Notes: generated by a model not told the origin, from the letters alone. Counted from the stretch's first letter, positions 18,370 to 27,548 are shown. The stretch: 59,355 nt of DNA from CAYJBH01 sp964370605 (GCA_964370605.1 CAYJJX010000016.1:1-59355), one strand, 5' to 3'. Translations and numbers: made by a program.

Positions 18370-18374
18370 GTCTT

Positions 18375-19292
18375 TCAGTCCTTTTTGTCTGCAACAAATT
18401 CTTTTATGTCAGATAATATCTGTCCCTTGCTGTAAAGGTATCCGCCTTCACCGTCAAAAAGCTCGAAATGTTCTGATTTGAAGTTGTAGTAAGGCACGGT
18501 GCGATCCAGCTCATTGCAGAACTCTTCTTCGGTAAGGTATCGGTACAGTTCGCCGGCTGATATCGGTTCGGTGGCAAGGTTCAAGGTGGTGATACCGTGC
18601 CGGATGGTAACCTCAATGTCGCCATAAAGCCGCTTTAGATTATAGAATTGAAAGACGGCACGGGAGTCGGTGAAGCAGAGCGCCGAAAAACCCACCTCAC
18701 GAAACAAATTTTTTGCAACCTCTTTGTCTGCCGAGGCATCAAACTTATAAAAACCGTTGTCCTGGATATTATACATTTGGTATATATCGGGTCGAATATT
18801 ACCGAATTCGGTCATTTTTTCTGCTGTGAGCAACGACGGAACAAAGGTCATATAATCATAGATAAAGTTCTTTTTGAGATTTTCTCCGAAAAGTCCCGGC
18901 AGACGTATTATATGATGCTTTTGAAAGTTATCGGCAACAAAACGCTCCAGCTCCAACCGATGCGCACCATACGGCTGGTCGCTCTCGCTACCGACTATCA
19001 TCGATTCGGTACGATTGTCGGTCGTGCGATAGACATCAACGGTCGAAATCAGCACCACTCTTTTTGGGTTGATGCGTTCAATGTTCCTTGCCGCCTCGTC
19101 ACAGCGCTGTTTGTCTTGCTCCGGAAATTTATCTGCAAGGAATTTTTCGGCAGGCAGGCCGCTGTAATAAAGGACATCGGGGCAGGTCCCGAAGGCCTCC
19201 CCGATGTTTTTGGAGTTATAAAAGGCGTCAAATGAGCCGTTTGTTTTGAGGTTTGAGCCGACAAAGCCGGTGTGTCCTACCAAAGCGGTCAT
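18375..19292 (-). CDS. NAD-dependent epimerase/dehydratase-like protein
   Basis: An extended short-chain dehydrogenase fold of about 305 residues. The dinucleotide-binding GHTGFVGSNL is at the N-terminus, ISTVDVYR marks the active-site strand, and the catalytic YxxxK is replaced by YGAHR (Arg instead of Lys). The start ATG at 19292 is about 13 nt after AAAGGA; the reading frame remains open upstream, but that part matches nothing. The Lys-to-Arg change could lower or alter activity. It lies first in the three-gene sugar cassette, 5 nt before the TIM-barrel gene. Confidence 0.8.
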   Translation of the reverse strand: MTALVGHTGFVGSNLKTNGSFDAFYNSKNIGEAFGTCPDVLYYSGLPAEKFLADKFPEQDKQRCDEAARNIERINPKRVVLISTVDVYRTTDNRTESMIVGSESDQPYGAHRLELERFVADNFQKHHIIRLPGLFGENLKKNFIYDYMTFVPSLLTAEKMTEFGNIRPDIYQMYNIQDNGFYKFDASADKEVAKNLFREVGFSALCFTDSRAVFQFYNLKRLYGDIEVTIRHGITTLNLATEPISAGELYRYLTEEEFCNELDRTVPYYNFKSEHFELFDGEGGYLYSKGQILSDIKEFVADKKD

Positions 19293-19359
19293 ACCGATTA
19301 CCGAATCCTTTCTTTTTGTGCATTGTTTGGATGAGCTCGTAATGACTGAGTCAGATGAT

Positions 19360-21759
19360 TTATGCCGCGGGAACTGCTGCCGGATCTTCCGGAACATGGG
19401 CTCTGGCACAAAGGGGCGGTGGGTTGTCTCGTTTGTAATATCCGGTGCCGCCGATGGGACAGCCGGAAGCTGCGAGCAGACCCGATTCGGCGCAGTAGGT
19501 CAATGCAACGACGTTGTCTGAGATGGGGAACTCTTTTTCTTCCAGTCCTGCCTGTGCAACCTCCATGACCTCACGCCATGCCCAGGTCGGCGGATGCTTA
19601 CTGTATGTTGTCCAGCTGAGTGTCTGTGGATCGTCATAGCCCCACCAGGTTGCGGTGGAATAGTAGGGGGTGACACCGATGAACCAGTGGTCACGGTCGT
19701 CACTTGTTGTACCGGTCTTGCCGACTGCGTCCATATAATCGGGGTAAAGTCCGTAACCTGTACCACCACTATGATAGAGAACGGTGGAAAGGATTTCATT
19801 CATAATGTGTGCGGTGTCCGGCTTGATAGCCTGTGTGGTGATGATGTCCGGTTCCATGACCAACTCGCCGTTATAGTCCTCGATGCTGGTGTAGGAATGA
19901 AGTGTTGTGAATTTTCCGCCGTTGCCGAAAATTGTATATGCGCCTGCCATCTCGACCGGCGAAACACCCTCTGTCATGGAGCCGAGTGCGAGAGGTGCAA
20001 GGCTGACATCGGAAAAAACCTGCCCATCAATCTCGATTGATTCGTGAAGTGAGCTGATCTGCAACGTGTCGGTCAGGAAACTGAACGAAGTTTGCAGACC
20101 CATGATATCAAGCACATGGACAGCAACGGTGTTTATTGACAACGAAACGGCGTCTTGAACCGACATGCCTTGTTCGGTATATCTTCTGCTGTAGTTTCTT
20201 GGCCATGGCTGATTTCCGGTGGCGGGAGATGCCGGCATCGGAGTATCGACAATCATGGTGGAATAGGTGATGAAGTTATAATCCAGCGCCGGAGCATAAG
20301 AGCCGATCGGCTTCATGGTGGAACCGGTCTGACGCAAACTGTCGACAGCCCTGTTGTGGAGACGGTCGTCCTCTTTTTCGCCAAGTCCACCGACCACGGC
20401 GGCAACCTCACCATTCATGTTGACCGAGACCATGGCGGCCTGCGGTTCTACCATAATGACCTCACCGTTTTCATCCAGAATAAGATCGCCGTTGAAATCA
20501 ACCTTTTCGTCGATGATTTCGGGGAAGAATTGACGATAATACTCTTCGTTCATCATGACGTCTTCCATCGCATTTTGCAATGTGAGATCGACAGGAAGAT
20601 AGATACGAAGACCACCGTTGTAAACCAAATTTGATGCGGCTTCACGGGTCATGCCCTGCTGCTCCACAAAATCGGTGATGACCTCCTCGATGACCATGTC
20701 GGTATACCAGCTGTACACCTGCTTTGTGCGAATAATGTTACCTTCTTCGTCAACTGTGACCGAAAGTTCGGGGGCTTCGCCTTCTACAGCCTCATCAATA
20801 AGTTCTTCATCTGTTTCGTCGGTCAACTCGCCATCTTCGCTTTCCACCACGATTTCGGTGGTGACAGGTGCGGTGGTGGAAGCAAGACCGAGCGGTTGAT
20901 CTACCGCAAAGTTAAATTCATCTTCGTCGATATAACCGACACGGTTCATATGGTAGAGAACGGTGTTGCGGCGTTCGAGACAAGCATCGGGATTATCATA
21001 AGGATCATACGCAACCGGCGACTGGGTAATTCCGGCAATCATTGCCGCCTCGGTGATGGTGAGTTCAGAGGCTGTCTTTGCGAAATATATATTGGCAGCC
21101 GTCTCGACTCCGGCGATGTTGTCGGAGAGACGGAAGGTGTTGAGGTATGCCTCGATGATAATCTCTTTTGAGTATCGATTTTCCAGTGCAATGGCACGGA
21201 AAATTTCGCGGATTTTACGCATGGCGTCGACCGAATTGTCTTCGGTAAGGTTCTTGACCAGTTGCTGTGTCAGGGTCGATGCACCCTGTCCGGTACCGCC
21301 CAATACTTTCAAGGGAGTATATTCGTCCAAGAACGCCGCAAAGGTACGAACGTAGTTGACACCGTTATGTTCCCAAAACGAGTCATCCTCAACGGCAACG
21401 ATAGCCTGTAACATAGGCTCCGAAATGTCTTCGTAGTTTACCCAGATGCGATTTTCTTCGCCTACAAGTCGTTCATACTCTTCATATTCACCGTTTGCAG
21501 GGTTTTTTGCATATAATATGGTGGTATAGCTCAGCTTGATGTTTCCGAGGTCAAGGTTTTTGTCATCGTCTGCCGTAACCTCTACGACATAAAGACTGAC
21601 TGCTACAGCAAGCATAGAGCCGATGATAACTCCAATACAACCGAAGATAATCACCACGCGGAATAAAAAAACAAATACATTCAAAACCGCTTTTGCGGCG
21701 GTAAGGCCGACATTGCGTTTAGGTTTTGGTCTGTTCTGTTGGTTTGAATTGTAAGCCAT
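19360..21759 (-). CDS. Class A penicillin-binding protein 1A
   Basis: A bifunctional peptidoglycan synthase of 799 residues. It has a short cytoplasmic tail, a membrane segment (about 28-58), a GT51 glycosyltransferase domain with EDDSFWEHNGV and GASTLTQQLVKNL (residues about 125-180), then a transpeptidase domain with STMKP (active Ser about 490), SLSIN and KTGTT. An acidic, Thr/Glu-rich insertion (residues about 300-355) lies between the two domains. The start ATG follows AGAAAGGA by about 11 nt. A divergent BofC-like gene is adjacent. Confidence 0.95.
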   Translation of the reverse strand: MAYNSNQQNRPKPKRNVGLTAAKAVLNVFVFLFRVVIIFGCIGVIIGSMLAVAVSLYVVEVTADDDKNLDLGNIKLSYTTILYAKNPANGEYEEYERLVGEENRIWVNYEDISEPMLQAIVAVEDDSFWEHNGVNYVRTFAAFLDEYTPLKVLGGTGQGASTLTQQLVKNLTEDNSVDAMRKIREIFRAIALENRYSKEIIIEAYLNTFRLSDNIAGVETAANIYFAKTASELTITEAAMIAGITQSPVAYDPYDNPDACLERRNTVLYHMNRVGYIDEDEFNFAVDQPLGLASTTAPVTTEIVVESEDGELTDETDEELIDEAVEGEAPELSVTVDEEGNIIRTKQVYSWYTDMVIEEVITDFVEQQGMTREAASNLVYNGGLRIYLPVDLTLQNAMEDVMMNEEYYRQFFPEIIDEKVDFNGDLILDENGEVIMVEPQAAMVSVNMNGEVAAVVGGLGEKEDDRLHNRAVDSLRQTGSTMKPIGSYAPALDYNFITYSTMIVDTPMPASPATGNQPWPRNYSRRYTEQGMSVQDAVSLSINTVAVHVLDIMGLQTSFSFLTDTLQISSLHESIEIDGQVFSDVSLAPLALGSMTEGVSPVEMAGAYTIFGNGGKFTTLHSYTSIEDYNGELVMEPDIITTQAIKPDTAHIMNEILSTVLYHSGGTGYGLYPDYMDAVGKTGTTSDDRDHWFIGVTPYYSTATWWGYDDPQTLSWTTYSKHPPTWAWREVMEVAQAGLEEKEFPISDNVVALTYCAESGLLAASGCPIGGTGYYKRDNPPPLCARAHVPEDPAAVPAA

Positions 21760-21956
21760 TGGGTCGCTGTTCCTTTCTGAGTGTGGGAAGGTGAAGGTAC
21801 AAATACATAGCAGTATTTTTACTCAACATTTGTATTTTACCACAAAATCACCCGTTTGACCATACAAAAGTATAAAATTTCATAATTTTGTCAAAACTAC
21901 AAAACAAGAAGAGGAAAACCTTTAAGTTAAGCAGTTTTATCGGAAGGGTCATTGCT

Positions 21957-22364
21957 ATGAAAAGGATAACTATGGTATTATCGGCGGCAGGTGTCATGGC
22001 TATTGCTATAATGCTTATTCAACTCTTTACACGGCCGGTAGGAGAGGTGGAGTCGGTGCCGCGTGATACTCTGCAGAGCGCCGAGAGTGCTATTTTAGCA
22101 CCGAGCGAAGCAGATACGACAATCGATGTCATAGCGCCCGCCGAAGAAGAGCCACAAGAAGAAGCGGAAAACCCAAAGGATTTTTATCATCTTGCAACGA
22201 TGGGAGACCTTATAGCCCTTTTTGATGAGGAGGGGGCTGTGCTCGAGGTGTATGAAATATATGTTCATATTTTGCCACCGGAAGACATCAAACAATTAAA
22301 TGTCGGCATCAAAATCGAAAATGAACAGCATCTGCGCCAGTTGCTGGAGGATTTTGGGGGATAA
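21957..22364 (+). CDS. Membrane protein with BofC C-terminal-like domain
   Basis: 135 residues: an N-terminal membrane segment (about 5-22), a Glu/Pro-rich linker, and a C-terminal domain of about 60 residues. That domain reads DLIALFDEEG, then YVHILPPEDIKQLNVGI and LRQLLEDFGG, which resembles the C-terminal domain of BofC. In Bacillus BofC is a forespore protein that restrains sigma K activation, and similar single-domain proteins are common in Clostridia. The ATG at 21957 is preceded by GGAAGGG at 8 nt; the frame extends upstream to a TTG without a good site. The match is from memory of the domain, so the assignment is tentative. Confidence 0.6.
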   Translation: MKRITMVLSAAGVMAIAIMLIQLFTRPVGEVESVPRDTLQSAESAILAPSEADTTIDVIAPAEEEPQEEAENPKDFYHLATMGDLIALFDEEGAVLEVYEIYVHILPPEDIKQLNVGIKIENEQHLRQLLEDFGG

Positions 22365-22369
22365 TAAGG

Positions 22370-22422
22370 CACGGCACAAAACATGGTATGGCAACCGAAA
22401 AGGTCGTCATACCATGTCCGTG
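22370..22422. terminator. Hairpin between the BofC-like gene and the RACo-like gene
   Basis: A perfect 10-bp stem (ACATGGTATG 22381-22390 with its complement 22408-22417), extended by CACGG/CCGTG on the outside after a 6-nt bulge. No T-run follows on either strand. It is a structured RNA element or weak terminator between two convergent genes. Confidence 0.4.
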
Positions 22423-22543
22423 TCGTGAAAAAATGTGAAGTGCTGTGAAGTGTTAACTTTGGTGAGATATGATGCGAACTGTGTTCACGTTGCAAAGTTG
22501 AAATTCTGCCGTGCCCGCTCTTGAAGAGTGGCGACTTTTTGCA

Positions 22544-24028
22544 TTAAAACATCATGTTGTCGATATATGCGTCGTTAAAAACAGGATCGGTGGAATTTTC
22601 ATGGGTGGTAGCATCTGCTATCATCTGTTCCAGTTCCGTGCGACAGTTTTTGTTTAGCAGTAACATCGCCGCACCGGAAAGTGCCGCATTGCCAAGCACC
22701 GTTACCCTGTCGATCAGCTGTTTTGGCACAAGTCCGATCTCTGCCGCATTTTCTATGTTGAGATTGCTTCCGAATCCGCCGGCAAGATAAAGTTGCTCTA
22801 TCGCCTCGAATTCAAGGCCTGCCTGTGCAAGAAGTGCCTCCACTCCTGCCGCTACCGCCGCCTTGGCAAGCTGTACCATACGAATATCTTTTTGAGTGAA
22901 ATAAACCTCGTCGGCAAGCATCACATCCTCTTCCAACAAGCCGGTATCTTCTAACTGCTCTGTCTTTAAAAGACATGCGACAAGATCAACGACACCGCTT
23001 CCGCAGATGCCTATGACCGGAGCGTCACCGATGGTGCGAAAATGCATCTGTCCATCAATCAGCTCCACCTTGTGGACTGCACCCGTTTTTCCGATCATAC
23101 CACTGGAGAGTGTTGCCCCTTCAAAAGCGGGACCCATGGCGGTGGAACAGCAAAAAAGTTTGCCGTCATGTCGCAGTGCAAGCTCACCGTTTGTTCCAAC
23201 GTCCATCAAAAGTGCGGTGCTGTGTTCGTTACAAAGATCGCTGGAGAGTATGGCGGTAGAAATATCTGCACCGATAAACGCCGAGATACAGCGAGGGAGA
23301 TACACCTCTGCTGTCGGCAGACAGGAAAGCCAACCTTTCGGCAGATTTTCGCCAAAAAGATGATCCGCCTCAAACGGCGCATGGGAAAGCGGCTCGGGAC
23401 TGCGCTGTGTCAAAAGATAAAGCATGGTGGTGTTGCCGGTTATTACCATCAAATCCACTTCACTGCGTAAAACACCGCTCTTTTGCAACAGCTCTTCGGT
23501 CAGACGTGAAATGCCGTCGATGATACACTGCGCAAGCTCTTTGCCCTCGCCTGCAAGTGCATGTTCAATCCTTGAGATTACATCGGCGCCGAATGCCGCC
23601 TGCGGATTTTTTTCACTGACTTCGGCGACTAACGATTCGGTACTGTACATCTGGAGCGCAAGGGTGGTGGTGCCGATATCCACGGCAATCGCATATCGTT
23701 CAAAGGCGGGTTGCCATTCAAAAGACGGCATGTATCCACCGATACTGACCGCCACTTCGCTCTGCTGGCTGATGACCTCGCAGTCGCCCTCGACACTGCA
23801 ACAGCAGGCAAGACGCACACCGTTTTCCCGTTGACGAACGGTCAAAAAGGTGAGTTCTTCGTGGCTATAGTCGGAAAGCTCGCCCTTGACGCTCACAAGA
23901 CATTTACCACATTTTTTTTTGCCACCGCACGGCTGTTCAAAGACGTCATGTAGTTCCATGACGTCTCCGAGCAGAGTACCTTTTTCACAATTTATGATCT
24001 TGTTGTCAAGAGCTATTTTTACAGTCAT
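22544..24028 (-). CDS. RACo-like reductive activator of corrinoid proteins (2Fe-2S, ASKHA)
   Basis: Such proteins use a 2Fe-2S cluster and ATP to reduce inactive Co(II) corrinoid proteins to Co(I). About 494 residues: an N-terminal ferredoxin domain with PCGGKKKCGKC and later ACCC ligands (residues about 30-80), a linker, then an actin-like ATPase region. The latter has AVDIGTTT, VITGNTTM, LMDVGTNGE and CGSGVVD motifs and a C-terminal YLAGGFG. The ATG at 24028 lies 12 nt after AAAGGA; a GTG at 24049 that overlaps the lipoprotein stop is the alternative. The nearby corrinoid protein at 27670 is the probable target. Confidence 0.92.
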   Translation of the reverse strand: MTVKIALDNKIINCEKGTLLGDVMELHDVFEQPCGGKKKCGKCLVSVKGELSDYSHEELTFLTVRQRENGVRLACCCSVEGDCEVISQQSEVAVSIGGYMPSFEWQPAFERYAIAVDIGTTTLALQMYSTESLVAEVSEKNPQAAFGADVISRIEHALAGEGKELAQCIIDGISRLTEELLQKSGVLRSEVDLMVITGNTTMLYLLTQRSPEPLSHAPFEADHLFGENLPKGWLSCLPTAEVYLPRCISAFIGADISTAILSSDLCNEHSTALLMDVGTNGELALRHDGKLFCCSTAMGPAFEGATLSSGMIGKTGAVHKVELIDGQMHFRTIGDAPVIGICGSGVVDLVACLLKTEQLEDTGLLEEDVMLADEVYFTQKDIRMVQLAKAAVAAGVEALLAQAGLEFEAIEQLYLAGGFGSNLNIENAAEIGLVPKQLIDRVTVLGNAALSGAAMLLLNKNCRTELEQMIADATTHENSTDPVFNDAYIDNMMF

Positions 24029-24045
24029 ATTTTTGATCAATCCTT

Positions 24046-24993
24046 TCACGAATTCACTTCGTCAGTATAATTAAAATCAATAGAAAACATTTTGAGAGGG
24101 AATTCGCCTAATTCATGTTCAGTTACCAGGATGAGTAGTCTGTCATAAAACATCAACGTTCTGTTATCACTTAGTGTCACCAACAATTGTAATACCTCGA
24201 TAGTCTGCCCTGTGTCTACATAGTCATAAGTGTCAAACACTGCGTCTATCTTTACGACATCCGCCCCTTGTAGTAGCGGTGATTCTTCAAGTTGATTTGA
24301 CAACATTTCCTTGATTTCGGCTATTTCAGAGTCAAAGTTGATGTGATTCTCATCCCAATAGCCAAGTAGGCTCCCATTTTTTTGATCACTATCAAAAAGC
24401 ACGTAAGAGGATTTCACTTCCGCTTCAGCGACCTCTAAAGAAAACTCTAAGCTGTCCGCACCTGCCCATAGCATACTTATCATTCCGGTTGTAGCATTTA
24501 TCAGTATAGTATAATACCAATCATCACGGAGCGATTCCGACAGGAATGTCATCTGGTGTTCGGCTGTCCAAAATGTGTGTATACCATCTGACTCGAGCGT
24601 GAGGTAGACAGGGTTTTGCTCGTCAAACGACAAGCCGTATGCTTCCTCAAAAATGTTGCCGGCTAAATTTGCAGCCTCTTCCGGGGTGATGATGAAATCA
24701 AGGTTGCTCTGATCAATAAGAAATTCTTTATACTCCACTTCGTTGAGTGCTTCGTTCATTTCTTTATATCTGTCATCACTTTTTATTATTTCTATTGTCT
24801 TGTCGGGATTTTCCGCTACCCAAAAGTAAGGATACACCTTGTCTTCCGGTAGTGCCGCAATGACTTCTTCCAACATTATCGACGGCTCGATGTTGTCGGT
24901 TGTTATAGTTGCATCGGCACTATCGGATAGCGCTGTACAACCGGAAAGAGACAATATTATAATAATCGACAATAGCAATACTGGCTTGTACAT
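24046..24993 (-). CDS. Lipoprotein of unknown function
   Basis: 315 residues with a signal peptide and lipobox LSGC (lipidated Cys about residue 19). The mature part is acidic and rich in beta-strand-like sequence; no known domain was recognised. Its stop overlaps the earliest possible start of the RACo-like gene (GTGA), so both are probably translated as a pair. An extracytoplasmic lipoprotein inside a corrinoid-activation operon is unexpected; it might bind a substrate or act independently. Confidence 0.75.
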   Translation of the reverse strand: MYKPVLLLSIIIILSLSGCTALSDSADATITTDNIEPSIMLEEVIAALPEDKVYPYFWVAENPDKTIEIIKSDDRYKEMNEALNEVEYKEFLIDQSNLDFIITPEEAANLAGNIFEEAYGLSFDEQNPVYLTLESDGIHTFWTAEHQMTFLSESLRDDWYYTILINATTGMISMLWAGADSLEFSLEVAEAEVKSSYVLFDSDQKNGSLLGYWDENHINFDSEIAEIKEMLSNQLEESPLLQGADVVKIDAVFDTYDYVDTGQTIEVLQLLVTLSDNRTLMFYDRLLILVTEHELGEFPLKMFSIDFNYTDEVNS

Positions 24994-25156
24994 TTGAAAC
25001 CTCCTGTAATTAGTTTATTATAGCACAACTATAATGGAACAATATAGTAATATTATAATCAAGAAGTTATCAAGTTGTAAATTTTTTTGGTATACCGCAT
25101 CAAAATTACCCCATTTTCCTTTGCGGTGGCTCTATCCGTAGGCAGGCGATTACAGG

Positions 25157-25199
25157 CAATGTCATTAAGTTTAGGATAAACCTTAACTTAATGGCATTG
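25157..25199. terminator. Long hairpin between the CobW gene and the lipoprotein gene
   Basis: A 19-bp stem (25157-25175 with 25181-25199) with one mismatch and one G-U pair on one strand, and a 5-nt loop. It sits just downstream of the cobW stop on the minus strand. There is no T-run, so it may be a processing site or attenuator rather than a strong terminator. Confidence 0.4.
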
Positions 25200-25217
25200 A
25201 ACGACCGCAGGTCGCCA

Positions 25218-26111
25218 CTATGTTTTTGTCAACAGCTCGGGATACCATTTCACGGCGGTTTTGACACCGTCACGCAGTGGCATACCTTGCCCTGCAAGCA
25301 GTACAAGATTGTTGTTTGCATCGCCGTTCCATGGTGTGATTGACACCTGTGGGCCGGTGCAATCCACCAGCCTCGCACCGTTTGCCGTCATGATAATCCC
25401 TTTGATACGGTAGGTGCATTCGGTCAGATAGTTGACACACCGCATCAGTTGTTGTTCTGTCATGGCAGGGCTGATTTTCAAGGTCACCTTCTGCAATGTG
25501 ATGTCGGGTGCACAGAGTGCCTCGTCCAGATCAATGTCGGGCGAGAGAAGCGAAAGCCAGCCCTGCTCAATGTTTCCGAAGGTGGTCGGCATAATCTTTG
25601 CGGCGGGATTCGCCTGCTTTATAAGCTCGCGTGTGTTTTCCTGCTGATCTTCTGTCGCAAGATCGGTCTTGTTGAGCAGAACAAGCGACGAAACCGCCAA
25701 CTGGCGGCGACTGACCTCGGCGGTAGAAAAAACCTTGACCAGTCGCGCGGCGTCGGCGATGCACACTGCACCTTTGTAGTTTATCGTATTAAAATCTCGG
25801 AGCACCTTGCGAACATTGGTCGGATCGGCAAGGCCGCTCGCCTCGGTGATGATGACATCCGGTTTTTCGTTGACGGCATTATGCAGTTCTGCCTCAAATT
25901 TGTCGAGACGGCAGGCACAGAAGATGGAACCGTTGTTTATCTCTGCCATCGCCATGCCTAGCTCTCGCACCAACTCACCGTCCACGCCCTGACTGCCAAA
26001 CTCATTTATGATGAGATACATCTTTTTGTCGGCGAAAAGGCGCACGAAGTTTTTGAGAAAGGTGGTCTTTCCGGCACCGAGAAAACCGGTTATCAGATAA
26101 AAATCAATCAT
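25218..26111 (-). CDS. CobW/COG0523-family GTPase with altered metal motif
   Basis: A P-loop GTPase of the metal-chaperone family, 297 residues. Visible are Walker A GFLGAGKTT, the NEFGSQGVD segment, TEASGLADP, LLNKTDLA (guanine specificity) and a C-terminal CobW-like domain (about 200-297). The usual CxCC metal-binding motif is changed to SIFCACR. It begins 2 nt after the methyltransferase stop with no own ribosome site, which implies coupling. It could serve cobalt or zinc delivery to the methyltransferase pair, which is inference. Confidence 0.88.
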   Translation of the reverse strand: MIDFYLITGFLGAGKTTFLKNFVRLFADKKMYLIINEFGSQGVDGELVRELGMAMAEINNGSIFCACRLDKFEAELHNAVNEKPDVIITEASGLADPTNVRKVLRDFNTINYKGAVCIADAARLVKVFSTAEVSRRQLAVSSLVLLNKTDLATEDQQENTRELIKQANPAAKIMPTTFGNIEQGWLSLLSPDIDLDEALCAPDITLQKVTLKISPAMTEQQLMRCVNYLTECTYRIKGIIMTANGARLVDCTGPQVSITPWNGDANNNLVLLAGQGMPLRDGVKTAVKWYPELLTKT

Positions 26112-26113
26112 GG

Positions 26114-27472
26114 TTACAGATAACTGTTGATCGCCTCTTCCAGCTCCTCTTTGGACGGAATGATGGACGAAAATTTCAGCTCACCGTTGATATAGATGGA
26201 CGGAAGGTTGCTGACACCCATCTTTTTGCAACGAGCAATGTTTTCTTTGATGGTGAACTTGTGCTCTACAACATCAATCTTGTCACCGTAATTTTCTTTT
26301 GCTACGTTTGCGGCGCCCATCATATAGGTGCAGGCGGCACAGGTGAGACTGTCAAGAGTAAACACTTCCATCAAAGGCTTTGAAAGTGCGGTATAGTCGG
26401 GGAGTTCCACCTCGATGTCAATGTCACCTGCGACATAGTTTTTGACCATCTCGGCAACGGCTTTTGTGTCCATGACGGCTTGAGTAGCACCGATGGTGTT
26501 CTCGACCGGTACATCATACGGCATGTCGCAACCGGGAGCAACGATGAAGTTTTTGTATTCTTTAAGCTGTGCCAGCATATCGACAACATACTTCATGTTA
26601 TCCTGCTGAGAACCATGAAGCATGATGGAGGTGAGCGGAATGTTACCGCCGACAACAACGTCGAAACGATCGCAGATCTCTTTCGCCGCCATGATGTCGA
26701 CATTTTCATCAACACAGATGGAGTCGGGATTGGTTTTGCACATGACTTCGATGTTGCGAGTAGCGTTGCCGCAGACAAAGAAAGCGGAATAAACCTTCTT
26801 CTCGTCACGAAGATAGTCGAAAAGGTCGGTATAAGGTTTTGTCAAAAATTCCTCGAAATGATCGGAAGAAATCTGGGAAACAAGCGGATCGACCAGAGCG
26901 ATGACGTCCATGCCTGCCTCGATGTAAAGATCCGACATTTTGATGGCAACTTTTTTGCAAAACTCGAGGAGTTCATTTACATAATCTTCATCGTCAAACA
27001 TGTCCATGAAGATGTCGTTACCACGCAGATGGCTGGCAAGGGTGAACGGACCGCAAAGAATACCGTAAAGAGCGGTGTTTTCACCAACCTCTGCCTTCAG
27101 ACGGCGCATGGCAGAAAGGATCATCGGCATACGGCCGCTTTTCTCGGTTGGCAGTGTGCAGTCGCAAGGCACGGTCATGGTGTCGGAAAGTGGGTGGGAG
27201 GCAACGCTCGGAGGGCCGTCCTCTGCCCAGCGCAGTTCACAACCGAGGATTTCCGCCTCGACCTGCAGGTCAAACATGACCGGCTGTCCGTCCGGCTTGT
27301 ACAGTTTGTTTACCTCGATAAGTGCCTCGACCATCGCATCTTCGTCAGTCAAAAACTTATGTGCGTTCACTCCGGTCAAAAGTCCGGCATGAACTCCGGC
27401 AAAAGGTACCCACGGCGCACGCTCGGTCACCTTGTTTTCCAGTGTAGCAAAAAGTAGTTCTTTCGGGGTCAT
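26114..27472 (-). CDS. UroD-type corrinoid methyltransferase fused to a thioredoxin-like domain
   Basis: 452 residues. Residues about 1-350 belong to the uroporphyrinogen-decarboxylase superfamily branch of corrinoid-dependent methyltransferases (MtaA/MtbA-like): GILCGPFTLASHLRG, DVIALVDPLVSQIS, VVGGNIP and APGCDMPYDVP. The usual zinc motif HxC is FVC here (Phe232, Cys234), while the later Cys315 is present. Residues about 367-452 form a thioredoxin-like domain with CAAC (Cys378, Cys381) and a cis-Pro-like NLPSIYINGE. The start ATG follows AGAAAGGA by 9 nt. The neighbouring corrinoid protein is the expected partner. The methyl donor and acceptor are unknown. Confidence 0.85.
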   Translation of the reverse strand: MTPKELLFATLENKVTERAPWVPFAGVHAGLLTGVNAHKFLTDEDAMVEALIEVNKLYKPDGQPVMFDLQVEAEILGCELRWAEDGPPSVASHPLSDTMTVPCDCTLPTEKSGRMPMILSAMRRLKAEVGENTALYGILCGPFTLASHLRGNDIFMDMFDDEDYVNELLEFCKKVAIKMSDLYIEAGMDVIALVDPLVSQISSDHFEEFLTKPYTDLFDYLRDEKKVYSAFFVCGNATRNIEVMCKTNPDSICVDENVDIMAAKEICDRFDVVVGGNIPLTSIMLHGSQQDNMKYVVDMLAQLKEYKNFIVAPGCDMPYDVPVENTIGATQAVMDTKAVAEMVKNYVAGDIDIEVELPDYTALSKPLMEVFTLDSLTCAACTYMMGAANVAKENYGDKIDVVEHKFTIKENIARCKKMGVSNLPSIYINGELKFSSIIPSKEELEEAINSYL

Positions 27473-27548
27473 AGTAATTCTTCCTTTCTCTCTTTAGAAT
27501 TTTAGCTTGAAAATATGAACAAAACGGTTTATTGGACACAGCAAAGCA

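Noticed and set aside
26480..27457. 325-codon plus-strand frame opposite the UroD fusion
   Set aside because: Antisense shadow of a well-supported gene; no ribosome site or domain.
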